Assembly (NCBI GenBank): GCA_023014485.1
Contig: JAJOZX010000940.1
Coordinates: forward strand, 322,501 to 386,500
Length of the DNA: 64,000 bases
Source of the DNA: Bathynomus jamesi
Taxonomy: Eukaryota; Arthropoda; Malacostraca; Isopoda; Cirolanidae
Direction of reading: 5' to 3'
Shown: positions 21,220 through 30,073 of the stretch, in pieces
How the letters are laid out: each line of letters opens with the position of its first letter
Numbering within the stretch: the first letter of the stretch is position 1
Program-made: the position numbers and the translations under genes
Notes under the pieces: model-generated
What the model saw: only the letters and a program-made list of their open reading frames with translations
Database searches by the model: none
What the model was told of the DNA's origin: nothing

Positions 21220-21860
21220 ATGGTGAATGGTGAAGTAATTGAGGAAGTACAAGAGTTTAAGTATTTGGGTCAAACTATTATCAGCTCCTTGAGTGATGAC
21301 TCGGATATAAGAAAACAGTCTCGAAGACTTTGTGCTAAAGCGAATATGACCATAAGGAACTTTCGATTCTGTACAAGTGAAGCTAAAGACACTCTCTTTC
21401 GTACTTTCTGCAGTAATATATACGGACAGCAACTCTGGGTGAATTATAAAAAAGGTTCTGGCAGAACCCTAAATTTGCTGTACAACAGGTCTTTTAGACT
21501 CTTACATAAATTACCCCCGAGATGCTCAGCTTCGCAAATGTTTGCTACCCGCAATGTCTCGAGCTTCCCGGAGGTAACAAGACGTGCTCAATACAGTCTA
21601 ATGCAAAGAATTAAAAAATCAACCAACCCGATTATCCAAGCTATCCATGAGACCTGCCATTTATCTTCTAAAGTCTAACCTATTGATTTCTTGGTACGAA
21701 AACGTCTGTCTGTAGCCCCACTTAACTTCGACATTACAGTATTATTTCTAATCATTTGTATGTATTTCTATCCTTAGTATGGGAACTGTCACTGTATTAA
21801 TAATATTTGTCATATGGACTATAGTCTGCCAATAAACCTTTTCATTTTCACTTTCATTTT
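21220..21860 (+). mobile_element. LINE-B copy 2, 3' part
   Basis: Direct continuation of the LINE-B interrupted at 16664. The frame 21220-21678 reads EEVQEFKYLGQTIISSLSDD, then CTSEAKDTLFRTFCSNIYG and NYKKGSGRTLNLLYNRSFRL, the RT C-terminal domain. It ends with a TAA at 21676. About 180 bp of 3' UTR follow, with an AATAAA at about 21831, then (TA)n. Confidence 0.85.
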
Positions 21861-21887
21861 CATATATATATATATATATATATAAAA

Positions 21888-22036
21888 GCCAACAACCACA
21901 GGGAAAAGGAAAAGTACACACGAAATCCGAGCGCTTTCGTGATATATTCACATCTTTCTTGTCCCCGAAGATGTGAATATATCACGAAAGCGCTCGGATT
22001 TCGTGTTTATTTTTCCTTTTCCCTGTGGTTGTTTGC
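21888..22036. repeat. Long hairpin repeat, 69-bp arms
   Basis: Left arm 21888-21956 and right arm 21968-22036 are near-perfect reverse complements around an 11-nt spacer. Arm sequence includes CGAAATCCGAGCGCTTTCGT. An (AT)n tract precedes the left arm. There is no protein and no known transposon end. It may be two inverted copies of a short dispersed repeat. Confidence 0.85.
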
Positions 22037-22083
22037 TTATTAAAAAGATCACGTGTTTTTCTGTAATTTTACTGCATATATAT

Positions 22084-22152
22084 ATGAAGAGTTCCTTGTT
22101 CCATGCACGGTCTGTGTGTAACAAAAGTTTCTCAGGGAACCATTCTGAGTTG
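22084..22152 (+). repeat. Dispersed repeat half-copy ending in (AT)n
   Basis: The segment starting GAGTTCCTTGTTCCATGCAC and ending CAGGGAACCATTCTGAGTT matches the arms of the hairpin at 32751-32872. Its beginning also recurs at 36636-36670. In all three places an (AT)n tract lies at one edge. Confidence 0.65.
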
Positions 22153-22196
<44 letters not shown>

Positions 22197-22363
22197 ATTT
22201 TACCCCAGAAGATGTAGCGAGAGCTATAGGACAAATGAAACCACATTCAGCTGCAGGTCCGGACAATTGGAACGCATTATTGATTAAAATCTGTAAAAAT
22301 GAAATAGCTACACCTTTATACGAGATATGAAGATCCCTAGTCACTGGGGAAATATCGAGGATC

Positions 22364-22765
22364 TTGAAAAGAGCAAACATTGCTACTATATATAAAGGAG
22401 GGGACATATCTCAAGCAAAGAACTATAGATCAGTGTCATTGACGATCCTCACCAAAGTAATTGAAAGAGTAGTTAGAGAGAAAATGTATGATTTCTTGGA
22501 GACAGTGGAAAAATTCAACGAAAATCAGCACGGATTCCGATCAGGTAGATCATGCCTATCACAACTAATAGAACACTACAACAATATCCTAGATGCACTG
22601 GATGGCAATGACAAATACGATGTTATATACACAGATTTTGCTAAAGCTTTCGACAAATGTGATCACGGTATAATAGGACATAAAATGGGAAAATGGATCT
22701 ACAACTTCCTCAGAGAACGTCTACAGGTGCTCAAAATTCAAGGTATATCATCATCAGAATCGTAA
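22364..22765 (+). pseudogene. LINE-A RT fingers and palm
   Basis: 133 open residues: IYKGGDISQAKNYRSVSL, QHGFRSGRSC and YDVIYTDFAKAFDKCDHG (first catalytic Asp). The frame breaks at 22763 just before the PLLFII block. The active site FADDTKI is read in another frame at about 22865-22895. Confidence 0.8.
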
Positions 22766-22926
22766 GTACGCAGCTCAGTACCATAAGGTACAGTAGTGGT
22801 ACCACTCCTGTTCATTATCAGGCTAACAGACAAAGACAGCGGAGTAAACAGCAACAGTATAGTAACATCCTTTGCAGACGATACAAAGATCAGCAGAAAA
22901 ATCAGCGATGTAAATGAAGGGAAGCC

Positions 22927-23808
22927 TTGCAGAGGGACACGAACAAAATATACAAATGGTCAGAAGGCAACAGCATGGCATTTAACACCGAGAAATTTCA
23001 GCTCTTGAGAGATGGTAGAAAAGAGGAACTTAAACAGACTGCATATTATGCTCCAGATAGACAGGTAATTCAGAGAAGCACGAAAGCGATCGATCTGGAA
23101 GTAATAATGACCGATAATGCGAAATTCGAAACACAAAATCAGATAGCGATAAATAAAGCAAAAAGAGTAGCGGGACAGGTACTAAGAACATTCAAAAGAA
23201 GGGACAGGACAGTAATGATTCCCCTGCTAAAAACACTGATTATACCAAAACTTGAATACTGCTCAGTTTTGACGTCCCCATATAAAAAGGAAGACACTAA
23301 TAAACTAGAAGGAACTCAGAGACATTTCACAGCCAAGATTGATGACTGCAAAGAACTCAACTACTGGGAAAAACTACATAAACTAAGTCTGTACTCCCTG
23401 GAAAGAAGAAGAGAGAGGTACACCATAATCTACATATGGAAAATGATCGAAAAACTGGTACCAAACTTCAAACTAAACCCAATTACCATTCAAACAACAC
23501 TGGAAAATAGGAAAGGCAGGATATGTAGTGTTCCCAAATTAAAGGCCCGACAAGGGACCTCCTCAACACTGAAAGAAAATGGCTTTGTTGTCAGGGGGCC
23601 AAGACTTTTTAATCAGCTTCCTAAGGACCTCAGAAACGTTACAGCCGTTAAAGTTGAAGTCTTCAAGAGAAGACTAGATGCCTGGCTCAGGACGGTACCA
23701 GATGAGTTGGGTGTACCTGGCTATGTACGGTGGAGAGCTCAGGAAAGCAACTCACTCCTCCACCAAGCCAGACCTAGAGGCGGGGCCACCAGCTTGACCT
23801 TCGTGTGA
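22927..23808 (+). pseudogene. LINE-A RT thumb and C-terminal domain
   Basis: 293 residues, the longest intact LINE-A piece. It starts in the thumb (NTEKFQLLRDGRKEELKQ), passes LKTLIIPKLEYCSVLTSP and KLHKLSLYSLERRRERYTII, and ends WLRTVPDELGVPGYVRWRAQ. Copy 3 repeats this ending at 54880-54960. The TGA at 23806 is probably the natural ORF2 stop. Confidence 0.85.
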
Positions 23809-23945
23809 AGAGAGATCAACGCAAAGAACCTGAACGAGGTTAACGATTTATATATATATATATATATATACGAGGGTAATTCAATAAGTATCCGCACTTT
23901 TTATTTTCACAATTTTTTTTTCACATCTGATAGATTATAAACACA

Positions 23946-24377
23946 TCACTTCTCAACATAGTCTCCCTGTTTCTCAATACTCTTAGTCCAGCGATCTACA
24001 AGCTTCCTAATGCCATCACAAAAGAATGTTTTTGGCTGTGTGCGTAGCCAGTCATGCACCGCCTCCTTCAGGTCATCATCGCCTTGGAATCGCTGACCTC
24101 TCAAAGCGTCTTTTAGTGGTCTAAACAGGTAAAAATCCGAAGGTGCCAGGTCTGGACTGTAGGCTGGATGGTCGAGAACTTCAAATTTAAGTTCTTGAAG
24201 GTATTTTCTAGTCTGTGCAACGGTATGAGGGCGCGCATTGTCGTGTAACAGAATAACACCTTCCGACAATCTCCCTCCCCTTTTTGTGCGAATTGCTTGC
24301 TTTAACTCATTCCGAAGCATGTCAGAATACGATGCACTTGTTACTGTAGTTCCACGCTCTAAATCAGGGGTCATCAA
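23946..24377 (-). pseudogene. Mariner (DD34D) transposase C-terminal part
   Basis: 143 residues with LLHDNARPH and SPDLAPSDFYLF, the second and third catalytic aspartates of classical mariner transposases. The frame actually continues upstream on the minus strand beyond the hAT MITE, at about 24557-24650: FWDTRGPILENYL then ERGTTVTSASYS. The apparent N-terminal MMTPD comes from the MITE. Helix-turn-helix and first Asp are absent. Confidence 0.85.
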
Positions 24378-24556
24378 TCTGGGCGGTAGCGCCCACTAGT
24401 GGGCTCACATTAAAGGTAATTAAACATTTATTTCATTATTTATTTTATCGATTATGTTGATTTATTCTTTTTGATCTAAGGTGGGCGATAAGCTTTTTTA
24501 GTTTTCAAAAAATCGTAACAGTGGGCGGTGAACAAAAAGAAGGATGGTGACCCCTG
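24365..24556. mobile_element. hAT MITE, 192 bp
   Basis: Ends CAGGGGTCATCAATC and ATGGTGACCCCTG, flanked by CTCTAAAT (24357-24364) and CTCTAGAT (24557-24564), an 8-bp duplication with one difference. It is inserted in the coding part of the fold-back mariner, whose frame reads on across the duplication. Non-coding. Confidence 0.9.
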
Positions 24557-24650
24557 CTCTAGATAATTTTCAAGGATAGGGCCTCGTGTATCCCAAAACA
24601 GTGTTAGCATAATTTTACCTGCTATCGGCTGCGCTTTGAACTTCCTTGCA

Positions 24651-24982
24651 ACGGGAGATTGTCGGAAGGTGTTATTCTGTTACACGACAATGCGCGCCCT
24701 CATACCGTTGCACAGACTAGAAAATGACTTCAACAACTTAAATTTGAAGTTCTCGACCATCCAGCCTACAGTCCAGACCTGGCACCTTCGGATTTTTACC
24801 TGTTTAGACCACTAAAAGACGCTTTGAGAGGTCAGCGATTCCAAGGCGATGATGACCTGAAGGAGGCGGTGCATGACTGGCTACCCACACAGCCAAAAAC
24901 ATTCTTTTGTGATGGCATTAGGAAGCTTGTAGATCGCTGGACTAAGTGTATTGAGAAACAGGGAGACTATGTTGAGAAGTGA
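24651..24982 (+). pseudogene. Second, inverted mariner transposase fragment
   Basis: Plus-strand copy of the same transposase region as 23946-24377: LLHDNARPHT, SPDLAPSDFYLFRPLKDAL and the C-terminus IEKQGDYVEK. It has an in-frame stop in QTRK* (a TGA near 24725). The nucleotide match to the other arm is close, so the inverted duplication is recent relative to its decay. Confidence 0.8.
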
Positions 24983-25062
24983 TGTGTTTATAATCTATCA
25001 GATGTGAAAATAAAATTGTGAAAATAAAAAGTGCGGATACTTATTGAATTACCCTCGTGTGT

Positions 25063-25365
25063 GTGTATATACCTTTGGTAACCTTTGGTTAGCTTCCGCC
25101 CGAATTGTTCATTCTGACGAAGGTCAAGCTTTTCACTCCACCTTAGACCTACAGTTTAACATGGAATCCGAACCACGCCCCATCAGCAGCCCAGCGTCTT
25201 AACCACTAGGCCACCTAGGGTACCCATTTATTTACCAACCACTTTCTTTATTGTGTGGAAGGATGAACAGCTGGGTTTTGCTGCGCGCCGGCTGCTGTCG
25301 GGTCTCGAACCCGGGGCCGATGGATTCGTAGTCAGCGACGCTAGCCACTACACCACCGAGGTGTG
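25063..25365 (-). mobile_element. SINE-2 copy 1, two tRNA-like modules
   Basis: On the minus strand a tRNA-like head (25365-25290; box A GGTGTAGTGG-like, box B GGGTTCGAGACCC) is followed by a spacer. A second tRNA-like module comes next (about 25225-25165; AGTGGTTAAGACGCTGGG and a GGTTCGGATTCC box B), then a tail ending CCAAAGGTATATAC. The plus-strand copy at 52040-52330 has the same arrangement. RNA polymerase III SINEs normally have one head. Confidence 0.8.
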
Positions 25366-25370
25366 TGTGT

Positions 25371-25438
<68 letters not shown>
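25361..25438. repeat. (GT)n(GA)n compound microsatellite
   Basis: GT repeat followed by GA repeat directly at the 5' end of SINE-2 copy 1. Confidence 0.95.
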
Positions 25439-25443
<5 letters not shown>

Positions 25444-27117
25444 ATGTTTGTTTTCATAATGGTATAATATTATAACGGTATAATGGTTGTTGATTAAATA
25501 TGTATTGAAGACAAGGACACATGGACACATTGTCTCAGCAATTGACTTGAGAGAAAAACGTGACGATAATAAATCTACGTTAAATGAAACCCACATTTCA
25601 CTATCTTCATTTCTTTAAAATATGAACATTGGACATTTCGGCCCGCATTTACTTGAGTGAAGTTTTGTTTAATAAGTGATGAAATCTGAAATCATAGTAT
25701 TTGTTATAATAATTTACTAAAACTTTATTCAACTGGAACTTAATCTACGCCCAGTTTAGGAAAAGAGTTCCAGAAAAATTATTTAACAGAATATATTTAA
25801 TGTACTTATTTTTAAAGATCAATGTATGGCATTTAATTTTTATTTTAATCGTACGTTCCATTTTGTATTAATATTCGTCTAACGTCGTTATTTAAACCTG
25901 AAAACAAACACAATACCTATCTATCTATCTCTCTATCTATCTATTTATCTAACTATTTATCTATCTTTCTACCTATTTATTTATCTGCCTATCTATAGAT
26001 TCTAATATAAAACAAACAGGTTTCAGTTATCAAGCGACTATCTCAATTCTCCCGATTGGCTCCCACATTTCTCAGGAAACTGTGACAAGTCCCACTGCTA
26101 CTCAGTTCACACAGATTGATGAAGATAAAAATTTGAGTATTTACTTAAGGTACGTGCACATGAAGTACTTTCAGCTGCATACATGTGTTTGGAGATAATA
26201 AGGGTATGCAGACAATTATCGAATCTAAGACGTTTGCTCACGGACATTTCACTTGTCTGCATAAATGTTTTCTTGTTTGCAGACAACAAAAATGAGATCG
26301 CTCAGCTAACGATTTGTTGGTGTGTCTGTAGGCATTGGCTCATACACACAATAAATTTAGTCTGTCTTTCGCTGTACAATGCGACTCAAACGGGGAGAGT
26401 GGAGTGATCACAAGAGTTACGACAAGAGAGAATTTTGGCTTTGATGGAAGCTTGTGAAGTTTCTAAAGGATGAGCATCTTCCACTTTTAATTCACTCATT
26501 AAGTGACATCCGTCATTGGCACTTCTTTTTTTTCCAGGGAGCGTTTTTACTCGCCTTTGCTTTGCTTCTTCTTTTTTCCCTTCGTTGGCTTATTAATTAC
26601 AATAAAAACTGCACTGACACTAAATAACTTCTACTTTTGACATCGCCACACCGTCACTTAAAATGCCCCCAGAATTAAGAGAATAGAGTGGACAATGAAT
26701 GTCTAATACTTATATACAGACAAAAGTCTGAGGATAGATGTGTATGAATAAAACTGTCTCAAAACATTTGTATGCAGACACCAGAGATTAGTGTGTACAA
26801 CCTTTTGGACATTGGGAACTTCTGTATAAAATTTCCAAGACATTCCCAAGATCATGCCCTTCTTCATCTGTATGAAAAAATGAAAGATTAAACTTAGGTG
26901 CCGAGATGCATCTTCCTCGGAGTATTTAGAAGATGGATTGGAATGGTTTATGACTCGGGATCCTGTCCTGGAAAGGGTGCAAGAAGATGAGGCTTCTGAA
27001 CTTTGCTACAGTTCGATTTCATCTACTGTTTTTTCCTCTTGTGTTTCCATTAATAGTGTATACTGTATGGTATGTGCCAAATAAACTTCTGTTACGAGGG
27101 TGTTCATTTCATAATGG

Positions 27118-27119
<2 letters not shown>
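25439..27119. other. No recognised gene; contains (CTAT)n at 25918-25998
   Basis: About 1.7 kb without a supported coding region. It includes an imperfect CTAT/TTAT tetranucleotide array (25918-25998) and two segments around 26200-26290 and 26710-26800 that share pieces such as TGCAGACA. The latter could be an old MITE, but no ends can be fixed. Confidence 0.5.
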
Positions 27120-27120
<1 letters not shown>

Positions 27121-27168
<48 letters not shown>

Positions 27169-27175
27169 CTCTCTC
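27121..27175. repeat. (CT)n microsatellite
   Basis: CT repeat abutting the start of the CR1 relic at 27176. Confidence 0.95.
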
Positions 27176-27720
27176 AGTGAGAATATTTTGGAATTGGTTT
27201 TAACGACGAAAGATAATTTAATTCAGAATATAAACGTCCAAGAAAGTTTATGCAATAGCGATTATAACATGATAGTTTTTTCGATTAACATTAAAACTTC
27301 TAGAGAATTAAATAATTTCATGGTGCCTGATTTTAGGAGAGCAAATTTCAATGACTTTAGAGCTTCATTAACTTTAATGAAGTGGGATGAACTGTTAGTG
27401 GTAGATAGTGTTTTCAGCATGTGGGATAATTTCAAGAATAAATCCATAAATTTAAACGAGCGCTGGGTACTAGGAGAGTTAAAAGAATTGAATTAATGTG
27501 CAACGTAAAAGATGGAATAGACATATAGGAAAAGCGATTGCAGATAGAAATGTAGCCGATAAGAGGTATAGAAAGGACCGTGCGCAGCATCACTTCCAGA
27601 CTTATATAGATTTACTAGATTTACACAGAAATGTTAAACGTTTAATGAGATGTGCTAAACGTGATTTTGAAATTCAAGTAGCTCGTGAATGTAAAGAAAA
27701 CCCTAAGAAATTTTACGATT

Positions 27721-28340
27721 ACGTTAGTAATAGAAACCCCTTGAGGGACAACACTTGTCAATTGGTTGACTCGGGCTACCCGAGTCGGGTGGTAACTTAA
27801 CTGATAATATGATTACTGGGAGATAGCAGTAATTTTAAATAATTTTTTACATCAGTTTTTAAAGTTGAGGATATTTCTTTTATTCTGGAGGCTAGTAATA
27901 TGCTCAGTGTCGTAAAGGGGGCTTTTTCATTGCTTACTGACATAAATGTTTACACTGAAGAGATTTCTCACTATAGAGATAAGCTAAACATTAACAAATA
28001 GCCAGACCTGAGCCATTTTTACACAGTTACACGTTAGTAATAGAAATACCTTGAGGGACAACACTTGTCAATTGGTTGACTCGGGCTACCCGAGTCGGGT
28101 GGTAACTTAACTGATAATATGATTACTGGGAGATAGCAGTAATTTTAAATAATTTTTTACATCAGTTTTTAAAGTTGAGGATATTTCTTTTATTCTGGAG
28201 GCTAGTAATATGCTCAGTGTCGTAAAGGGGGCTTTTTCATTGCTTACTGACATAAATGTTTACACTGAAGAGATTTCTCACTATACTGTAGAGATAAGCT
28301 AAACATTAACAAATAGCCAGACCTGAGCCATTTTTACACA
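27721..28340 (+). repeat. 310-bp tandem duplication within LINE-E
   Basis: 27721-28030 and 28031-28340 are nearly identical. They differ mainly by an ACCC/ATAC change near the start, the unit ends and a 5-nt CTGTA insertion in the second unit. The junction falls within the RT linker coding sequence. Confidence 0.9.
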
Positions 28341-28443
28341 AAGCACCGAAAAGAGTTAAAGAATGAAATAGTTGGTCCTTTAGTTCAAATATTTAATAAG
28401 TCTTCAACGCAGGGGGCTGTTACCTCAGATTTTAAATCGGCTA

Positions 28444-29305
28444 ATGTTCCTCCAATCTTTGAAAAAATGGATAAACAACAGGTTAGCTTCTATTATTAGA
28501 GGCCATACAGTCGAGCATCTTGAAAGCAATGATCTTATAAAACAAAGTCAACATGGGTTTCGTAGAAATAAATCTTGTTTAACAAATTTATTGGAATTTT
28601 CTCATGCAATCATCGGTATTCATGATTGTAGTAGAGTGGTAGATATAATATATTTAGATTTCCAAAAGGCGTTTAACAAAATTTCGCATAAACGATTGTT
28701 AGAAAAACTTAAACTTACAGAATAAAGGGTCAAGTTCTTAAACGGGTTGATAATATAATTGGTTAACTGATAGAAAACAGAAGGTAGTAATTAATGGGAA
28801 AGAGTCAGGGTGGGCCAATGTAACTGGCGGTGTTGTGCAAGGGTCCGTTTTGGGACCAATCATTTTCATAATATACTTTAACGATCTTGATATTAATTTA
28901 GTGAGTAAAATTTTTAAATTTTCCGACGATACAAAATTTGCGAATAAAGCAATTAGTTTACTCGATAGAACGAATCTACAGCGTGATCTTAATAATTTAG
29001 TAAAGTGGTTTAATAAGCGGCAAAAGAAATTTAACGTAGAAAAATGTAAAGCCATGGATATAGGTTACGACAACAGTAAATTTAAGTACACTATGGGAGA
29101 CAGTGTGTTAAATGAAGCCTCTGAAGAAATAGATTTAGGTATCATTGTTACTAAAGATTTAAGTTCCCAAAACAGTGTTCAGTCGCGAGCAGTAAAGCTA
29201 ATAGAATATTGGGTTTTATTTCTTGTAACTTTGAATATAAATCTAAAGGTATTGTTTTGCCATTATATAAGTCGCTTGTTAGGCCTCATCTATAATAGAA
29301 TATAA
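28444..29305 (+). pseudogene. LINE-E reverse transcriptase fragments
   Basis: The two open pieces 28444-28725 and 28835-29305 are separated by a frame break. The first carries the palm Asp in DFQKAFNK. The second carries GSVLGPIIFII and the altered FSDDTKF active site, then the thumb (NVEKCKAMDIGY) and EEIDLGIIVTKDL. Ala-to-Ser in the active site and broken frames mean it is inactive. Confidence 0.8.
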
Positions 29306-29365
29306 TATGCAGTTTTAGTCGCTGTAATATGACTGCAAAAAGGCCGAGTGCAATTGCAATGCAAT

Positions 29366-29646
29366 GTTGATCAATGTTGCAAGGGAAGAGGGGGTTGGCA
29401 TCCATGGGGGAGCGGGTATGCAAGCAAGGGGAGGGTGTTTTGTCCCCAAGCTCCATGAAGGGGGAGAGGGGATTTACTCGCCCCAATCCTAACTTACCTA
29501 GGAAGCTAGCCTAAGAGAGAGGAGAGAGGAGAAGATCTTATCGCTGGCATGTCTCGACGCATACTGCTCTTGACATCCGCAGTTGAATTAAAAGTCTTAA
29601 TCAGCCAGTTGGCTTAGAAGGCGTTTAGTAAGGACTGTATAATTTA
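29366..29646. other. No recognised feature
   Basis: About 280 bp between the CR1 relic and the T1 transposon. G-rich in part (29370-29475), with no reading frame or repeat I can identify. Confidence 0.4.
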
Positions 29647-29934
29647 GGGTGATGCAAAATAACTTATCATTTCAAAAACTTGAAGACACCCTCTAATTTT
29701 ATTTAATTTAGTGTAAAAACTGAACATGCAAAATTTCAGCACAATTGAAGACATTTTAGAGGTTGCTACCATCCATTGAACATTTTGTATATTGGTATTT
29801 TTCAGTTTGTATTTATTGTACATTTATTTATTTTGCAGATTTCATCAAAAATGTAGTCAGCAACATATAGCAGTCATAACAGACTCTGAACCTCTTTCCG
29901 TAAACCTTCTCATCCCTTTCATTGCTATAGACGC

Positions 29935-30073
29935 CGTGGCCGAACATTCTAGAATCATTTCTTTGCTGTGACGTCACTGTGGCGGCCGCGTCAGTGTAAG
30001 TGCGGCGTCACTGACTCAGTATCTTTGCTGCCTTCGCTGAGAGTGGTTGTATAGCAGTTGCTGAGTTGCACTC
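29935..30073 (+). promoter_or_regulatory. Candidate promoter/leader of T1
   Basis: A CpG-rich stretch in an AT-rich neighbourhood just upstream of the T1 start codon. It holds a perfect cAMP-response-type palindrome TGACGTCA at 29969-29976, then GCGGCCGCG. No TATA box is evident. Placement between TIR and first ATG suggests promoter function; this is inference. Confidence 0.3.

Larger units (their letters stand above)
22195..23830 (+). mobile_element. LINE-A copy 2, 5' truncated
   Basis: Begins right after an (AT)n tract inside the RT N-terminus (DFTPEDVARAIGQMKPH). It continues to the C-terminus and ends near the next (AT)n tract at 23848. RT motifs are NYRSVSLTILTKVIERVV, HGFRSGRSCLSQL, YTDFAKAFDK and FADDTKIS, with frame changes between fingers, palm and thumb. 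Compared with copy 3 about ten residues are missing after HKM. It is dead, but it is the best preserved LINE-A RT here. Confidence 0.85.
23871..25057. mobile_element. Fold-back mariner (two inverted 3' halves)
   Basis: Both outer ends carry the same mariner terminus (CGAGGGTAATTCAATAAGTA and its reverse complement). The left half (23871-24364, resuming 24557-24650) reads a mariner transposase on the minus strand. The right half (about 24651-25057) reads the same gene's 3' half on the plus strand (GRLSEGVILLHDN at its start). The two copies meet head to head near 24650. A hAT MITE (24365-24556) interrupts the left copy. Both halves lack the DNA-binding domain. Confidence 0.85.
27176..29365 (+). 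mobile_element. CR1-type LINE relic (LINE-E) with tandem duplication
   Basis: Starts in the endonuclease C-terminus (ILELVLTTKDNLI, CNSDYNMIVF where SDH has become SDY). It passes the linker (27498-27800, KENPKKFYDYVSNRNPLRD), then RT pieces at 28444-28725 (HGFRRNKSCLTNLLEF, YLDFQKAFNKISHKRLLEKL) and 28835-29305 (QGSVLGPIIFIIYFNDLD, KFSDDTKFA). The active site reads SDDTK instead of ADDTK. The C-terminal domain decays by 29365. Related to the CR1 at 16665-21219 but older. Confidence 0.85.

Noticed and set aside
25918..25998. CRISPR-like short repeats
   Set aside because: A plain CTAT microsatellite with no spacer structure, in eukaryotic DNA.
26183..26407. 74-residue frame and weak inverted similarity to 26710-26800
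   Set aside because: No recognisable domain and no definable element ends.
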